Counted from the stretch's first letter, positions 30,709 to 39,974 are shown. The stretch: DNA of 64,000 nt from an uncultured Rhodospirillales bacterium (GCA_903822185.1 CAIJOA010000017.1:62001-126000), one strand, 5' to 3'. The notes: generated from the letters alone by a model not told the origin. Numbers and translations: made by a program.

Positions 30709-31824
30709 ATGGCTCAACGTACAACCGCCCCGTTCCGCGCCGACCATGTCGGCAGCCTGCTGCGCCCGCCCGAACTGATCGAGGCGCGGCAGAAATTCAC
30801 CCGCAAGGAACTTGGCGCCGAAGAATACCAGCGCATCGAACAGGCTTCGGTCCGCCAGGTCGTGAAGATGCAGGAAGATATCGGCCTGCAGATGGCCACC
30901 GACGGCGAATATCAGCGCTCGTCCTGGCATCGCGACTTCCTGCAGCAGATCGGCAACGTCCGGATGGTCGAGAACAACCTCAAAATGCGTTTCCATACGC
31001 ATGAGGGCGACACCGACATGACCCCGCCCGGCTTCCGCATCCAAGGCAAGCTGCACCGGCCGAAGCCGATTTTCGTCGATCATTTCAAGTTCTTGAAATC
31101 GATCTGCAATGTCACCGCCAAGATCACCATGCCCAGCCCCAGCAACCTGCATTTCCGCGGCGGGCGCGGCATGGTCGATGAAACGGCCTATCCCGACATG
31201 GAAGAATTCTTCGACGATCTGGGCCGGGTCTATCGCGAAGAGATCGCCGATCTGGCCGCGGCCGGCTGCGAATATTTCCAGCTCGACGAAGTCAATTTCG
31301 CCTATCTGTGCGATCCGGCCCTGCGCGAGCAGGTCAAGGCAATCGGCGAGGACCCGGAAAAGCTGCCGCAGACCTATGCCAAACTGCTCAATTCGGTGAT
31401 CGACGGCCGCCCGAAGGGCATGGTCGCGGCGATGCATCTCTGCCGCGGGAATTCACGCAGCGCCTGGATCGCCGAGGGCGGTTACGACCCGGTGGCCGAC
31501 GTCCTGTTTAACCAGGTCAATGTCGATGGCTATTTCCTCGAATATGATAGCCCGCGCGCCGGCGACTTCTCGCCGTTGCGGTTCGTGCCGAAAGGCAAGA
31601 CCGTCGTGCTGGGCCTCGTCACCTCGAAGCTCCCGAAAATGGAGAGCAAAGACGAACTCAAGCGCCGCATCGACGAAGCGTCGAAATATTGCCCGCTGGA
31701 ACAATTAGCGCTAAGTCCGCAATGCGGATTCGCCAGCGTTCTCGAAGGCAACATGCTCACCGTCGCCGACGAAATCGCCAAGCTTAAGCTCATTCTCGAA
31801 GTATCGCGCGAAGTCTGGGGATAA
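30709..31824 (+). CDS. MetE-like cobalamin-independent methyltransferase family protein
   Basis: A 371-residue protein corresponding to the C-terminal catalytic half of MetE (UROD/MetE fold), as in the YxjG group. It begins APFRADHVGSLLRPPELIEARQKF and contains YFQLDEVNFAY, MHLCRGN and LALSPQCGFAS, where His, Cys and the final Cys form the zinc site. MetE-family enzymes move a methyl group from a folate donor to a thiol. Next to aromatic genes it might act on methylated intermediates, which is speculation. The start ATG 30709 follows TTGGAGAAG. It is divergent from pcaD-like and heads a two-gene unit with the permease. Confidence 0.82.
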   Translation: MAQRTTAPFRADHVGSLLRPPELIEARQKFTRKELGAEEYQRIEQASVRQVVKMQEDIGLQMATDGEYQRSSWHRDFLQQIGNVRMVENNLKMRFHTHEGDTDMTPPGFRIQGKLHRPKPIFVDHFKFLKSICNVTAKITMPSPSNLHFRGGRGMVDETAYPDMEEFFDDLGRVYREEIADLAAAGCEYFQLDEVNFAYLCDPALREQVKAIGEDPEKLPQTYAKLLNSVIDGRPKGMVAAMHLCRGNSRSAWIAEGGYDPVADVLFNQVNVDGYFLEYDSPRAGDFSPLRFVPKGKTVVLGLVTSKLPKMESKDELKRRIDEASKYCPLEQLALSPQCGFASVLEGNMLTVADEIAKLKLILEVSREVWG

Positions 31825-31853
31825 GGCGGTCACACCCGCCATCGGGGGAAAAG

Positions 31854-33194
31854 ATGGCGGGCAAGACGGTCAATGTTACCGAGATCATCGATGAACGCGG
31901 CTTCGGCCGCTTTCAGCTCGGTGTCACCTTCTGGTGCGGGCTGCTTATCCTGCTCGACGGATTCGATATCGGCACCACAGCCTATGTGGTGCCGACGGTC
32001 GCACCACTTTGGCATATCACCCCGGCCGCGTTCAGCCAGGCGTTCCTCTCGACGCTCGTCGGCGTGCTGATCGGCACGCTCGCCTCGGGGCCGCTGGCCG
32101 ATCGGTATGGCCGCAAGAAAGTCATTCTTCTATCGGCACTGACCTTCGCCATTTTCGAGTTGGCGACGATCCCGGTATCGTCATTGATGTCCTTTATCGT
32201 CGTGCGGTTCCTGACCGGACTGGGCATCGGCGGACTGATGCCGATTTCCATCGCGATGACCGCCGAATATGCGCCGCGCCGCATCCGTACCACCGTCACC
32301 GCCATCATGTATCTGGGCTTTCCGCTGGGCGTCGGCATTGCCGGCTTTGCCGCAGCCGAGCTTATTCCGGCCTATGGCTGGCAGGCGATGTTCGTGGTCG
32401 GCGGCGCTCTGCCGTTGTTGCTGTTGCCGGTCGTGATTTTCACCCTGCCGGAATCGATCCGCTTTCTCGTCGCACGCGGCGGCAGTCCGGCACGTATCGC
32501 GACGCTGCTGAACCGGCTGACGCAATCGGCGCAATATGATGCCGCCGATCAATTCGGTATCGCTGAGGAAAAGACCGCCGGCTTCACCGTGAAAGAACTT
32601 TTCACCGAAGGACGCGCCGCCAGCACGGTCCTTCTTTGGGTGATCTTCTTCTGCAATCTCCTGGTAATTTATTTCCTCAGTGCCTGGCTGCCGACGATCC
32701 TGTCGGCCGCCGGCGTGCCGATCGGTGCGGCCAGCCGTTTGACCGGCGCGTTGAGTCTTGGCGGCGTCGTCGGGATTCTGCTGTTGGGTCCGTTGGTCGA
32801 TAAGATCGGCGCGACCCGCGTCGTGCGCACGCTCTATGTCGCGGCGGCGATCTGCATTTTCGGCATCGGCTTTTCCGGCGATAACATTACCTTGCTGGCG
32901 ATCACCATCACCGCCTGCGGCGGCTGCATCACCAGCAGCCAAAGTTTCAGTAATGTTCTGGCGGCGAGGCTTTATCCGACCACCATGCGATCGACCGGCG
33001 TCGCCTGGGCATTGGGCATCGGCCGCGCCGGTACGTTGCTGGGGCCGGTCGTCGGCGGGCTGATGCTGAACGCGCATTTCGATACGCGGACGATGTTCTT
33101 CAGCACCGCCATTCCCGCGGTGATCGCCGCGATCGCGATGTTCATCCTCGGCCAGCGGCTGCGCGCCGAAACGAAAGATCCCGCCGCCTCATAA
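31854..33194 (+). CDS. Aromatic acid:H+ symporter family MFS transporter (PcaK-like)
   Basis: A 446-residue MFS protein with twelve helices. Helix 1 carries LLILLDGFDIGTTAYVVPT, the DGFD motif that is diagnostic of the AAHS family (PcaK, BenK, VanK), followed by SGPLADRYGRKKVIL in loop 2-3. AAHS proteins import benzoate-type acids such as 4-hydroxybenzoate, protocatechuate or vanillate with protons. It lies 29 bases after the MetE-like gene and beside the lig cluster, fitting uptake of the pathway substrate. Confidence 0.9.
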   Translation: MAGKTVNVTEIIDERGFGRFQLGVTFWCGLLILLDGFDIGTTAYVVPTVAPLWHITPAAFSQAFLSTLVGVLIGTLASGPLADRYGRKKVILLSALTFAIFELATIPVSSLMSFIVVRFLTGLGIGGLMPISIAMTAEYAPRRIRTTVTAIMYLGFPLGVGIAGFAAAELIPAYGWQAMFVVGGALPLLLLPVVIFTLPESIRFLVARGGSPARIATLLNRLTQSAQYDAADQFGIAEEKTAGFTVKELFTEGRAASTVLLWVIFFCNLLVIYFLSAWLPTILSAAGVPIGAASRLTGALSLGGVVGILLLGPLVDKIGATRVVRTLYVAAAICIFGIGFSGDNITLLAITITACGGCITSSQSFSNVLAARLYPTTMRSTGVAWALGIGRAGTLLGPVVGGLMLNAHFDTRTMFFSTAIPAVIAAIAMFILGQRLRAETKDPAAS

Positions 33195-33196
33195 AA

Positions 33197-33233
33197 AAGC
33201 CGGCGGCAACGCGCGAAGCGTCACCGCCGGTTT
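33197..33233. terminator. Terminator between converging permease and amidohydrolase genes
   Basis: CCGGCGG at 33200-33206 pairs with CCGCCGG at 33224-33230, extended by A-T pairs. On the minus strand it is followed by six T, so it ends the amidohydrolase operon; it also follows the permease stop on the plus strand. Confidence 0.75.
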
Positions 33234-33246
33234 CATGGAAAGACTC

Positions 33247-34176
33247 TTAGCGTGCCGCGAAACGCGGCAGCAGCGGCGCGGCGTTATTGTCGATCGCGCG
33301 CAGCTCTTCGGTGGTGAAAGCGCCGCTCTTGATCAGTCCATTCACGCATTCATCCGAATAGCGCCACGGATAATCGGTGCCGTAGCAGATCTGCTGCAGC
33401 GGAATGAGATGCTTCAACGCCAGCAGCGGCGAGCCGTGCAGCACCTGAGCCGTGTCATAGAAGAATTTCCGCGCTTCGGCGACGAAGCCGTTCGGCATCA
33501 AGGGCGCATAGCGCGCGATCTTTTCCATGCGGATGAAGCGTTCGACCAGGAACGGCATCGTGCCGCCACCATGCGAGAAGATGATCTTGATATCGGGGCA
33601 ACGATGGAGCGTGCCGCCGAATAGCAAGTTCACCAGCGCGCGCGTCGTATCCGTGCCGTATTCGATCGACGAATCGCGGATGTCGATGTCTTTGAGGATA
33701 TTCTGCGTGCAGCAAGGCCCATGCGGATGGGTGTAGATCACCGCCTTGCGGCGATTGAGTTCGTCGAACACCGGCGCGAAGACCTTGTCGCCCAGCCAAT
33801 GATCGCCATAGCTGGTGATCAGATGGACGCCATCGACCTTCAGGACGTCATAGGCGTAAGCGATTTCCTTCAGCGTCGCATCGACATCGGGCAGCGGCAG
33901 GCTGGCGAAGGTGCCGAAGCGGCCGGGATAATCACCGACGAGGCGGGTCATATATTCGTTGTTCTCGCGCGCGAACTTAACGCGCGCGGCGCCTTCGATA
34001 CCTTCGGGCAGGGTCGCCGAATTGACGGCGAGGCTGACGCCCGCCTTGTCCATGTCGGCGATGGCATCTTTCTCGTTCATGATCGAGGCGAGATGCGGGG
34101 TCAGCGTACCCAGGTCGCGGAGTTCCTGAATGTACTGGGGCGCGACGAGATGATGGTGGACGTCGATACGGGACAT
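33247..34176 (-). CDS. ACMSD-family amidohydrolase (decarboxylase or hydratase), copy 2
   Basis: A 309-residue amidohydrolase_2 protein. The metal site begins with DVHHH (His7 and His9); later residues are in YTHPHGPCC and FSHGGGTMPFLVERF, with a final aspartate in CYGTDYPW. This is the pattern of the ACMSD group: aminocarboxymuconate-semialdehyde decarboxylase, gamma-resorcylate decarboxylase, LigW and, more distantly, LigJ. It is very similar along its length to the gene 5 bases upstream, so the pair arose by tandem duplication. One of the two could replace LigJ in hydrating 4-oxalomesaconate. Confidence 0.82.
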   Translation of the reverse strand: MSRIDVHHHLVAPQYIQELRDLGTLTPHLASIMNEKDAIADMDKAGVSLAVNSATLPEGIEGAARVKFARENNEYMTRLVGDYPGRFGTFASLPLPDVDATLKEIAYAYDVLKVDGVHLITSYGDHWLGDKVFAPVFDELNRRKAVIYTHPHGPCCTQNILKDIDIRDSSIEYGTDTTRALVNLLFGGTLHRCPDIKIIFSHGGGTMPFLVERFIRMEKIARYAPLMPNGFVAEARKFFYDTAQVLHGSPLLALKHLIPLQQICYGTDYPWRYSDECVNGLIKSGAFTTEELRAIDNNAAPLLPRFAAR

Positions 34177-34181
34177 GAAAA

Positions 34182-35126
34182 TTACCTCTGAAAACGCGGC
34201 AAAAGGGGCTGGATGTTTTTATATTCGATACCGGCCATCTCCTCGGCGCTGAGCACGCCAGTCGCCTTAAGCTCGGCGATGCAATTGGCCGATTCGCTCC
34301 ACGGATAGTCGGAACCGAAGACGGTGTGATCGAGGCCGACGACCTGACGCAGCGCGGTCAGCAGCACTTCGTGCGAGGCCTGGGCGGTGTCGTAATAGAA
34401 TTTCTTCAGCTCGGCGACGATGCCTTGCGGGAACAGTTTCTGGTTCGCCGGGATATTCGCTGTCTTGAGAAAGCGATAGATCAGGAACGGCATCGTGCCG
34501 CCGGCATGCGACCAGATCATATTGAGGTCGGGGCAACGCTGGGCTGTGCCGGTGAAGACCATGTTGGCGATGGCGCGGGTCGTGTCGGTGCCGAATTCGA
34601 TCATCGCGTCCGGCATGACGATTTCTTTCAGCGGCCGGGTGCAGCAATAGGGCGAATGCGGATGGGTGTAGATCAACACCTTGCGGCGGTTCAGCTCCTC
34701 GAACACCGGCGCGAAAATCTTGTCGCCCAGCCAATGATCGATATAGCTGGTCATCAAATAAATACCGTCGGCTTTCAGTACATCGAGGGCATATTCGATT
34801 TCCTTCAGCGCATCGTCGATATGCGGCATGGGCAACATCGCGAACATGCCGAAACGGCCCGGATGATCGGCGACGAGACGCGCCAAGAACTCGTTGTTCT
34901 CGCGCGCATAAGCAACGCCGAGCTCGCGATTTTCGAGGGTCGGGCGCGGCGGCGCAGGCGTCGAATTGATCGCGGTGGTAACGCCGCCCTTGTCCATATC
35001 CTCGATCGCCTGCGCCGCATTCATAGCGTCGGCGTCGTGCTGCATGATGATTTTCTCGTCCAGCAGTTTGACGAGCGATTTCGGCGTGGCGAGATGATGA
35101 TGGACGTCGATGCGCGGCATGGACAC
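34182..35126 (-). CDS. ACMSD-family amidohydrolase (decarboxylase or hydratase), copy 1
   Basis: A 314-residue relative of the downstream gene. Metal-site residues are in IDVHHHLATPKSL, YTHPHSPYCC, SHAGGTMPFLIYRF and FGSDYPW. The stretches VLKADGIYLMTSYIDHWLGDKIFAPVFEELNRRK and its counterpart in the other copy differ at few positions. It is the first gene of the pair on the minus strand. Substrate is unknown; the setting suggests an aromatic carboxylate or a muconate-type intermediate. Confidence 0.82.
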   Translation of the reverse strand: MSMPRIDVHHHLATPKSLVKLLDEKIIMQHDADAMNAAQAIEDMDKGGVTTAINSTPAPPRPTLENRELGVAYARENNEFLARLVADHPGRFGMFAMLPMPHIDDALKEIEYALDVLKADGIYLMTSYIDHWLGDKIFAPVFEELNRRKVLIYTHPHSPYCCTRPLKEIVMPDAMIEFGTDTTRAIANMVFTGTAQRCPDLNMIWSHAGGTMPFLIYRFLKTANIPANQKLFPQGIVAELKKFYYDTAQASHEVLLTALRQVVGLDHTVFGSDYPWSESANCIAELKATGVLSAEEMAGIEYKNIQPLLPRFQR

Positions 35127-35353
35127 AGACCCTGCGAGATGCGGCGGCAGAGCATCACATCCGTGCTGTCCGGCGCCTGCGATTGAGGAAAAGCAAAAAA
35201 GACACTGCTTTCGTGCAAAGGGTTTTTACCGTTTTCAGGGCGGTGCGCCAGAGAAATCGAACTTCCCCATCCCGACCCAAACGATCCACCGTGACACGCA
35301 AGAGTAGCTTGATATACACTTACCCAGGGATAAAACCGTGGGGGAAGCTAGCG

Positions 35354-36604
35354 ATGCAGGGCAATCTGATTGAAGGCGCCAGCCCGAGGCTCAGCGATAA
35401 TCAGCCGGTCGTTTATGCCGGAAAGCCGAGGCTGACCCAGCTTCTCGTGAAGAATTTCTTCCTGACAATCGTGACGGCGGGCGTCTATCGGTTTTGGGCG
35501 GCCACCCGCGTGCGCCGGTACTTTTGGAGCAACATCCAACTGGCCGATGATACGTTTGAATATACCGGAACGGGAAACGAGCTGTTCATTGGTTTCCTGA
35601 TCGCGATGGCGGTCCTGGTTCCTCTTTTCATCGCCTATGTGATTGTCGAGCGTTTGACCCTGGGCAATCCGTGGATCGCGGGGGCACTTCAATCAATTTA
35701 TTTTCTAACGCTCATCATGCTGTTCCAGATCGCAGCCTTTCGCTCGCGGCGCTATCGCTTGTCGCGCACCATGTGGCGCGGCATCTACGCGGCGCAGACC
35801 GGATCGACCTGGACCTATCTTGGACTGTCGCTGTTCTATGGTTTCCTGACGGTCGTAACGCTGGGTCTTGCATCGCCTTGGGCAAGCGTCGCGCTCGAGC
35901 GCTACAAACTCAATCACACTTGGTTCGGCGATCATCCCCTCGCGATCGAGGCATCGGGCCGGCACGTCTTTTTGCCCTGGCTGTTGGCGCTTCTTCTGTT
36001 CGCCTTGCCGATCATCGTCGCCCTTGGCGCCAATGTGGGTGTGTTCTCACAAATAGCGCAAATGCAGGGTCCGCCTGCGACCCGCCCCCTGCTCATTCTT
36101 CCCCATCCCGTTGCCCTGTGGCTGTTGCTGGTGACTGTCTTTGCCGGCGTACCGGCACTTGTCGCCTATCAGGTCGTCTGGTTTCGCTATCTTGCGTCCC
36201 ACATCCGACTCGGCACCAGCCGGCTTCGTTCGACGGCAAGCAGTATGCGTATCATGCGCATCACGATTCTCTTTGGCCTTGCGGTGATCGCCTTCTTCGT
36301 AATCGTCATGGCGATCACGGCGACTCTCGTTGCCGCCATTGCCGCAATATCGCACCCTGTCCCCGGTCAAGCGCCCATCCCCGCCGCGACGCTATTGCCG
36401 ATCTTGGGATTTGCCGTGTTGTACGTCGTGCTGCTGCTCGGCATACATCTGATGTCCTATTGGTGGTTGCGCGTACCGATCCTGCAGCACCTTGCTACCA
36501 CGATGGAAATCGAGAATTTCAGCGTGGTGCAGGAGATCACTCAATCCACGCAGCCGCGGCAGAAATACGGAATCGGCGATAGTTTCGAACTCGGTGCATT
36601 CTGA
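35354..36604 (+). CDS. DUF898 (YjgN-family) membrane protein
   Basis: A 416-residue membrane protein from ATG 35354; upstream in-frame codons are low quality. It contains two copies of the YjgN pattern: LLVKNFFLTIVTAGVYRFWAATRVRRYFW and LGLSLFYGFLTVVTLGLASPWASVALERYK, each with F/G-(x)-T-L/A-G-x-Y/W-x-F/P-W. About nine membrane segments are predicted. The function of DUF898 is unknown. The M48 peptidase starts 4 bases after its stop, a pairing I have seen in other genomes, which suggests a joint membrane function. Confidence 0.85.
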   Translation: MQGNLIEGASPRLSDNQPVVYAGKPRLTQLLVKNFFLTIVTAGVYRFWAATRVRRYFWSNIQLADDTFEYTGTGNELFIGFLIAMAVLVPLFIAYVIVERLTLGNPWIAGALQSIYFLTLIMLFQIAAFRSRRYRLSRTMWRGIYAAQTGSTWTYLGLSLFYGFLTVVTLGLASPWASVALERYKLNHTWFGDHPLAIEASGRHVFLPWLLALLLFALPIIVALGANVGVFSQIAQMQGPPATRPLLILPHPVALWLLLVTVFAGVPALVAYQVVWFRYLASHIRLGTSRLRSTASSMRIMRITILFGLAVIAFFVIVMAITATLVAAIAAISHPVPGQAPIPAATLLPILGFAVLYVVLLLGIHLMSYWWLRVPILQHLATTMEIENFSVVQEITQSTQPRQKYGIGDSFELGAF

Positions 36605-36608
36605 ATCC

Positions 36609-37700
36609 ATGATGCAAGGTTGGCCAGCGCGTTATCACGATGGCCGTACAGCGAAGTCCCAAGAGGTCGCAGCGCAGCTTGGTGCCGACGGTCTTATCGT
36701 CACCGATGCCGCTGACGCTCAGGTCGTCTCTTGGCCGTTCGGCGAAATTCGTTTGATCGACGGCCCGAACGACGACGGCACGATAAAGTTGGGACGCGTC
36801 GATGCGCCGGGACGTCTGACGTTGCGCCAAGCGGACACGCTCGACGCACTGGAAATGCACTGTTCCGGTCTGCATCGCAGCATGGATGGGCATCAACCCT
36901 GGCGGGCGATCTTGTTGTGGTCCGGCATAGCCATCGCCGCGATCGCCTTCCTGATCGTCATCGCCATTCCCTTCGCTGCACGTCATGCGGCGCAATGGTT
37001 ATCACCGGCGCGCGAGGTTCAGCTCGGCGATCAGGTCGCCGACGCGATCATCTTCATCACCGTTACGTCCGAACACCGGCAACATCCGGATTGTTCGACC
37101 GTCCAAGGCGATGCGGCACTGAAGCATCTCACGTCGCCGCTGATGGCGCAGCTCGCGCTTCCGGAGCCGCCACGGATTCGGATCGTCAACAGCGCGATGT
37201 TGAATGCGCTCTCTCTTCCCGGCGGCCAGATCCTTGTCTTCAAAGGACTGCTCGATTTCGTAGAGAGTCCCAGCGAACTCGCTGGCATCCTCGCGCATGA
37301 AGGGGCGCATATCGAACTGGGCCATCCAACCGCCCTGGTCATTCAGCGGAGCGCGACCGCCTTTCTGATCGGGCTGTTGCTGGGCGATGTCTTCGGCGGC
37401 TCGGCCGTCGGCGCTGCCGGCGCCGCCATCCTCGACGCGCATTTCGGCCAGGACGCGGAACGGGCCGCCGATGCGAGAGCACTGATCCTTTTGCAAAAGG
37501 CCGGGATCGATCCCCACCCGTTCGCCGCTTTTTTCGAACGTCTCGACGCGAAGGGACAGCAAAGCGCCATCCCGCTCGATTTCCTCAGCAGCCACCCTCT
37601 GAATGCAGAACGGGCACAGCATATAGAGGCGGCGCCGCATCAGGGTGGACAGGCGCTCGATCCGCAGGGGTGGCAGGCCCTTAAAACCATCTGCGGTTAG
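36609..37700 (+). CDS. M48 family metallopeptidase
   Basis: A 363-residue membrane-anchored zinc protease. A soluble N-terminal region of about 95 residues precedes a membrane segment (about 100-125). The catalytic motif is ILAHEGAHIELGHP (HExxH), and the third zinc ligand is the Glu in QDAERAADARAL. It resembles the periplasmic-facing BepA/HtpX group rather than true HtpX, which has more membrane helices. The start is ATG 36609, 4 bases after the YjgN-type gene, so both are one operon. Confidence 0.85.
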   Translation: MMQGWPARYHDGRTAKSQEVAAQLGADGLIVTDAADAQVVSWPFGEIRLIDGPNDDGTIKLGRVDAPGRLTLRQADTLDALEMHCSGLHRSMDGHQPWRAILLWSGIAIAAIAFLIVIAIPFAARHAAQWLSPAREVQLGDQVADAIIFITVTSEHRQHPDCSTVQGDAALKHLTSPLMAQLALPEPPRIRIVNSAMLNALSLPGGQILVFKGLLDFVESPSELAGILAHEGAHIELGHPTALVIQRSATAFLIGLLLGDVFGGSAVGAAGAAILDAHFGQDAERAADARALILLQKAGIDPHPFAAFFERLDAKGQQSAIPLDFLSSHPLNAERAQHIEAAPHQGGQALDPQGWQALKTICG

Positions 37701-37826
37701 CCCGTCCGTTAGGGCTTGGTAAAAACTGTTAAAATGCAGGGGAAATTTAGCGCGGGCTTAACTCGTTAGCATCAACCATCCAACCTGTTGTGACCCGTCC
37801 GTTACTGCGTGGTTTGGAGCCTTGTG

Positions 37827-37988
37827 ATGATGCGTTTGTGCCGTGAATTGTTTGCCGATGAGAGCGGGGCAACTGCGATCGAATACGGGCTGATCGCCGC
37901 GTTGATCGCCGTCGTCGTCATCAGCGCGGTCCGGACGGTGGGCACGAAGCTTACGACCACCTTCACGTCGGTCGCGACAGCGCTCTAG
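37827..37988 (+). CDS. Flp/Fap-type IVb pilin
   Basis: A 53-residue protein, too short for common cut-offs. MMRLCRELFADESGATAIEY matches the Flp prepilin leader: a short basic leader, DESGATAIEYGLIAALIAVV with the conserved Glu five residues into the mature part and the Tyr after it, then a hydrophobic helix. Prepilin peptidase would cleave after the Gly. These pilins build tad pili for surface attachment. No tad genes (cpaABCEF, tadBC) are in the window, so this is an orphan pilin gene. A hairpin follows at 38017-38039. Confidence 0.85.
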   Translation: MMRLCRELFADESGATAIEYGLIAALIAVVVISAVRTVGTKLTTTFTSVATAL

Positions 37989-38016
37989 GCCGGCCTCATC
38001 AGCGGTAAGATAAAAA

Positions 38017-38039
38017 AAGCCGCGCTCGAAGCGCGGCTT
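38017..38039. terminator. Hairpin terminator after the Flp pilin gene
   Basis: AAGCCGCGCT at 38017-38026 and AGCGCGGCTT at 38030-38039 form a perfect 10-bp stem with a 3-base loop, 28 bases after the pilin stop. The A-run before it gives a T-run on the other strand. Confidence 0.75.
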
Positions 38040-38224
38040 AAGTCATCTTGGGATCGCTAACAGGGAGGCTGCGTTAGCGTCTGAAACCGTAGAATCTAGG
38101 AATATGGTTAACAAAAGGTTAACGCCCGCACTTTCCTTTAACCCGGCATTAAGTTTTTTGCGGCCGATCCTGTAAAACGTCTCATCGCCCCCGTGAGCCG
38201 CCCTCCCCACCGGAGAAGACCACT

Positions 38225-38686
38225 ATGTTCAGCCCCCTCGCCGCCGGCGCTTTGTGCGCCGCGCTGTTGGCGCCGTCGCCCGCCGCCTTTGCGCAGCAAG
38301 CCTCTTTCGGGACCGGCCCCGAGGCCAAGGCCATGCTGCAGCGCGCCATCCCCGAGTTGAAACGGAACCCGGCCGAGGCCATCACCGAATTCAACAAGGG
38401 CGATGCCCGTTTCCGTGACCGCGATCTTTATCTTTTCTGTTTCGGCATGAAGGACGGCAAAACCGTCACCCATGTCCGCCCGACCCAGATCGGCAACGAC
38501 GTCCGCACCCTGAAGGACGCCAAAGGCAAAGCCTTCGGCCGCACGCTCTATCACAGCGCGATCAAGGGCAAGATTACCCCAGTCGGCTATATGTTTCCGC
38601 GCCCCGGCTCCGACGTGCCGGCAAAGAAGATTTCCTATGTAACGCGAGTCGGCGATCTCGGCTGCGGCGTCGGCTATTACAAATAG
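38225..38686 (+). CDS. Periplasmic single Cache domain protein
   Basis: A 153-residue exported protein with a signal peptide (about 1-23, ending AFAQ). The rest is one Cache_2-type sensor domain: AIPELKRNPAEAITEFNKGD, FRDRDLYLFCFGMKDGKTVTHVRP and the C-terminal KKISYVTRVGDLGCGVGYYK. Cache domains bind small ligands in the periplasm, usually as part of a receptor; here it is free. It lies 25 bases before the Hsp70-family gene and may share its transcript. Confidence 0.8.
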   Translation: MFSPLAAGALCAALLAPSPAAFAQQASFGTGPEAKAMLQRAIPELKRNPAEAITEFNKGDARFRDRDLYLFCFGMKDGKTVTHVRPTQIGNDVRTLKDAKGKAFGRTLYHSAIKGKITPVGYMFPRPGSDVPAKKISYVTRVGDLGCGVGYYK

Positions 38687-38711
38687 CCATGCCGGGAAGA
38701 CGGAACCGTCG

Positions 38712-39974
38712 ATGAAACACGGCGCATGCGGGCTCGATTTCGGCACGTCGAATTCGACCTTGGGCATTATGAAGGACGGCAAGCCGTCGTTGGTCTCGCT
38801 TGAAGACGATCAGCCGACCTTGCCCAGCGCGATCTTTTATAATTACGACGACGAGAAGACCTATTTCGGCCGCGACGCTTTGGCGGAATATATCGGCGGC
38901 GCCGAAGGACGGCTGATGCGCTCGCTCAAGAGCGTCCTCGGCACGACACTGATGAACGAGACGACGCAACTCAAAAAACGCCGCATCGCCTTTCCCGACA
39001 TCATCCGCGAATTCGTCGCGCATCTGAAAAAGACCGCCGAGGCGAAAGCCGGCACGCCCCTCACCCATGTCGTCGTCGGCCGGCCGGCGCATTTCGTCGA
39101 TGACGATCCGGAAGCCGACGCGCAAGCCCAGTCGCAACTGGAAGAGATCATCCGCAAGACCGGCTTCACCGACATCGAATTCCAATTCGAGCCGATCGCC
39201 GCCGCGTTCGAATATGAGATGACCGCGGAGCCGCGCAACGAATTGGCGCTGATCGTCGATATCGGCGGCGGCACGGCGGACTTCTCGATCATCCGCACCG
39301 GCAGCGGCCGCGCCAATCATCCCGACCGTTCGGACGATATCCTCGCGACCTATGGCGTCCATGTCGGCGGCACCGACATCGACCGTATCCTCGCGCTCGA
39401 CAAGATCATGCCGCTACTCGGCTATCTGACCCGCCTCAAGGGTAAGCAACGTCTGCCGGTGCCGTCCTGGATCTATAGCGATCTGGCGACGTGGCATCGG
39501 ATTAACCTGCTCTATAGCCACACGCTGCGCACGCAGGTGGCGCAAATGATTCTCGAAGCCGAGAAGCCCGACCTGCTCAAACGTCTCGCCAATGTCTTGC
39601 AACACAAGAAGGGGCATTACCTGCTGGGCTGCGCCGAAGCGATGAAGGTCGCCCTCAGCGATCACGAAACCACGACGATGGACCTCGACATCGGCGCCGA
39701 CGGCTTCCCGATCGAAATCGCCCGCATCGATTTCGCCACGATGCTGACGCCTTGGCTCGATGCGATTTCGAGTGCGATGACGAAGACGTTGGCGCTGGGC
39801 GGCGTTGAAGCCGAGGATATTCACGCCGTGTTTCTCACCGGCGGCACGAGCCTCTCGCTGCCTGTGCGGCAACGCGTGCAACAGATGTTCGCTGGGGCGC
39901 GGATGGTGACCGGCGACAGCCTCGGCAGCGTCGGGCTCGGCCTAACTCTGGCGGCTGCGCGGCGATTTCAATAA
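38712..39974 (+). CDS. yegD: YegD-type Hsp70 family protein
   Basis: A 420-residue protein made of the actin/Hsp70 ATPase domain only, without the DnaK substrate-binding domain. Phosphate loop 1 is GLDFGTSNSTLG, phosphate loop 2 VDIGGGTADFSI, and the adenosine motif LTGGTSLSLPVRQ. This is the YegD arrangement, an Hsp70-like putative chaperone of unknown client. It follows the Cache gene closely. Confidence 0.87.
   Translation: MKHGACGLDFGTSNSTLGIMKDGKPSLVSLEDDQPTLPSAIFYNYDDEKTYFGRDALAEYIGGAEGRLMRSLKSVLGTTLMNETTQLKKRRIAFPDIIREFVAHLKKTAEAKAGTPLTHVVVGRPAHFVDDDPEADAQAQSQLEEIIRKTGFTDIEFQFEPIAAAFEYEMTAEPRNELALIVDIGGGTADFSIIRTGSGRANHPDRSDDILATYGVHVGGTDIDRILALDKIMPLLGYLTRLKGKQRLPVPSWIYSDLATWHRINLLYSHTLRTQVAQMILEAEKPDLLKRLANVLQHKKGHYLLGCAEAMKVALSDHETTTMDLDIGADGFPIEIARIDFATMLTPWLDAISSAMTKTLALGGVEAEDIHAVFLTGGTSLSLPVRQRVQQMFAGARMVTGDSLGSVGLGLTLAAARRFQ

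Noticed and set aside
35309-35336. TTGATA-16-TAAAAC promoter-like sequence before the YjgN-type gene
   Set aside because: It would leave fewer than 20 bases before the start codon, and such matches are frequent by chance.
38712-39974. DnaK proper
   Set aside because: Only the ATPase domain is present and the sequence follows the YegD group; no dnaJ or grpE is adjacent.
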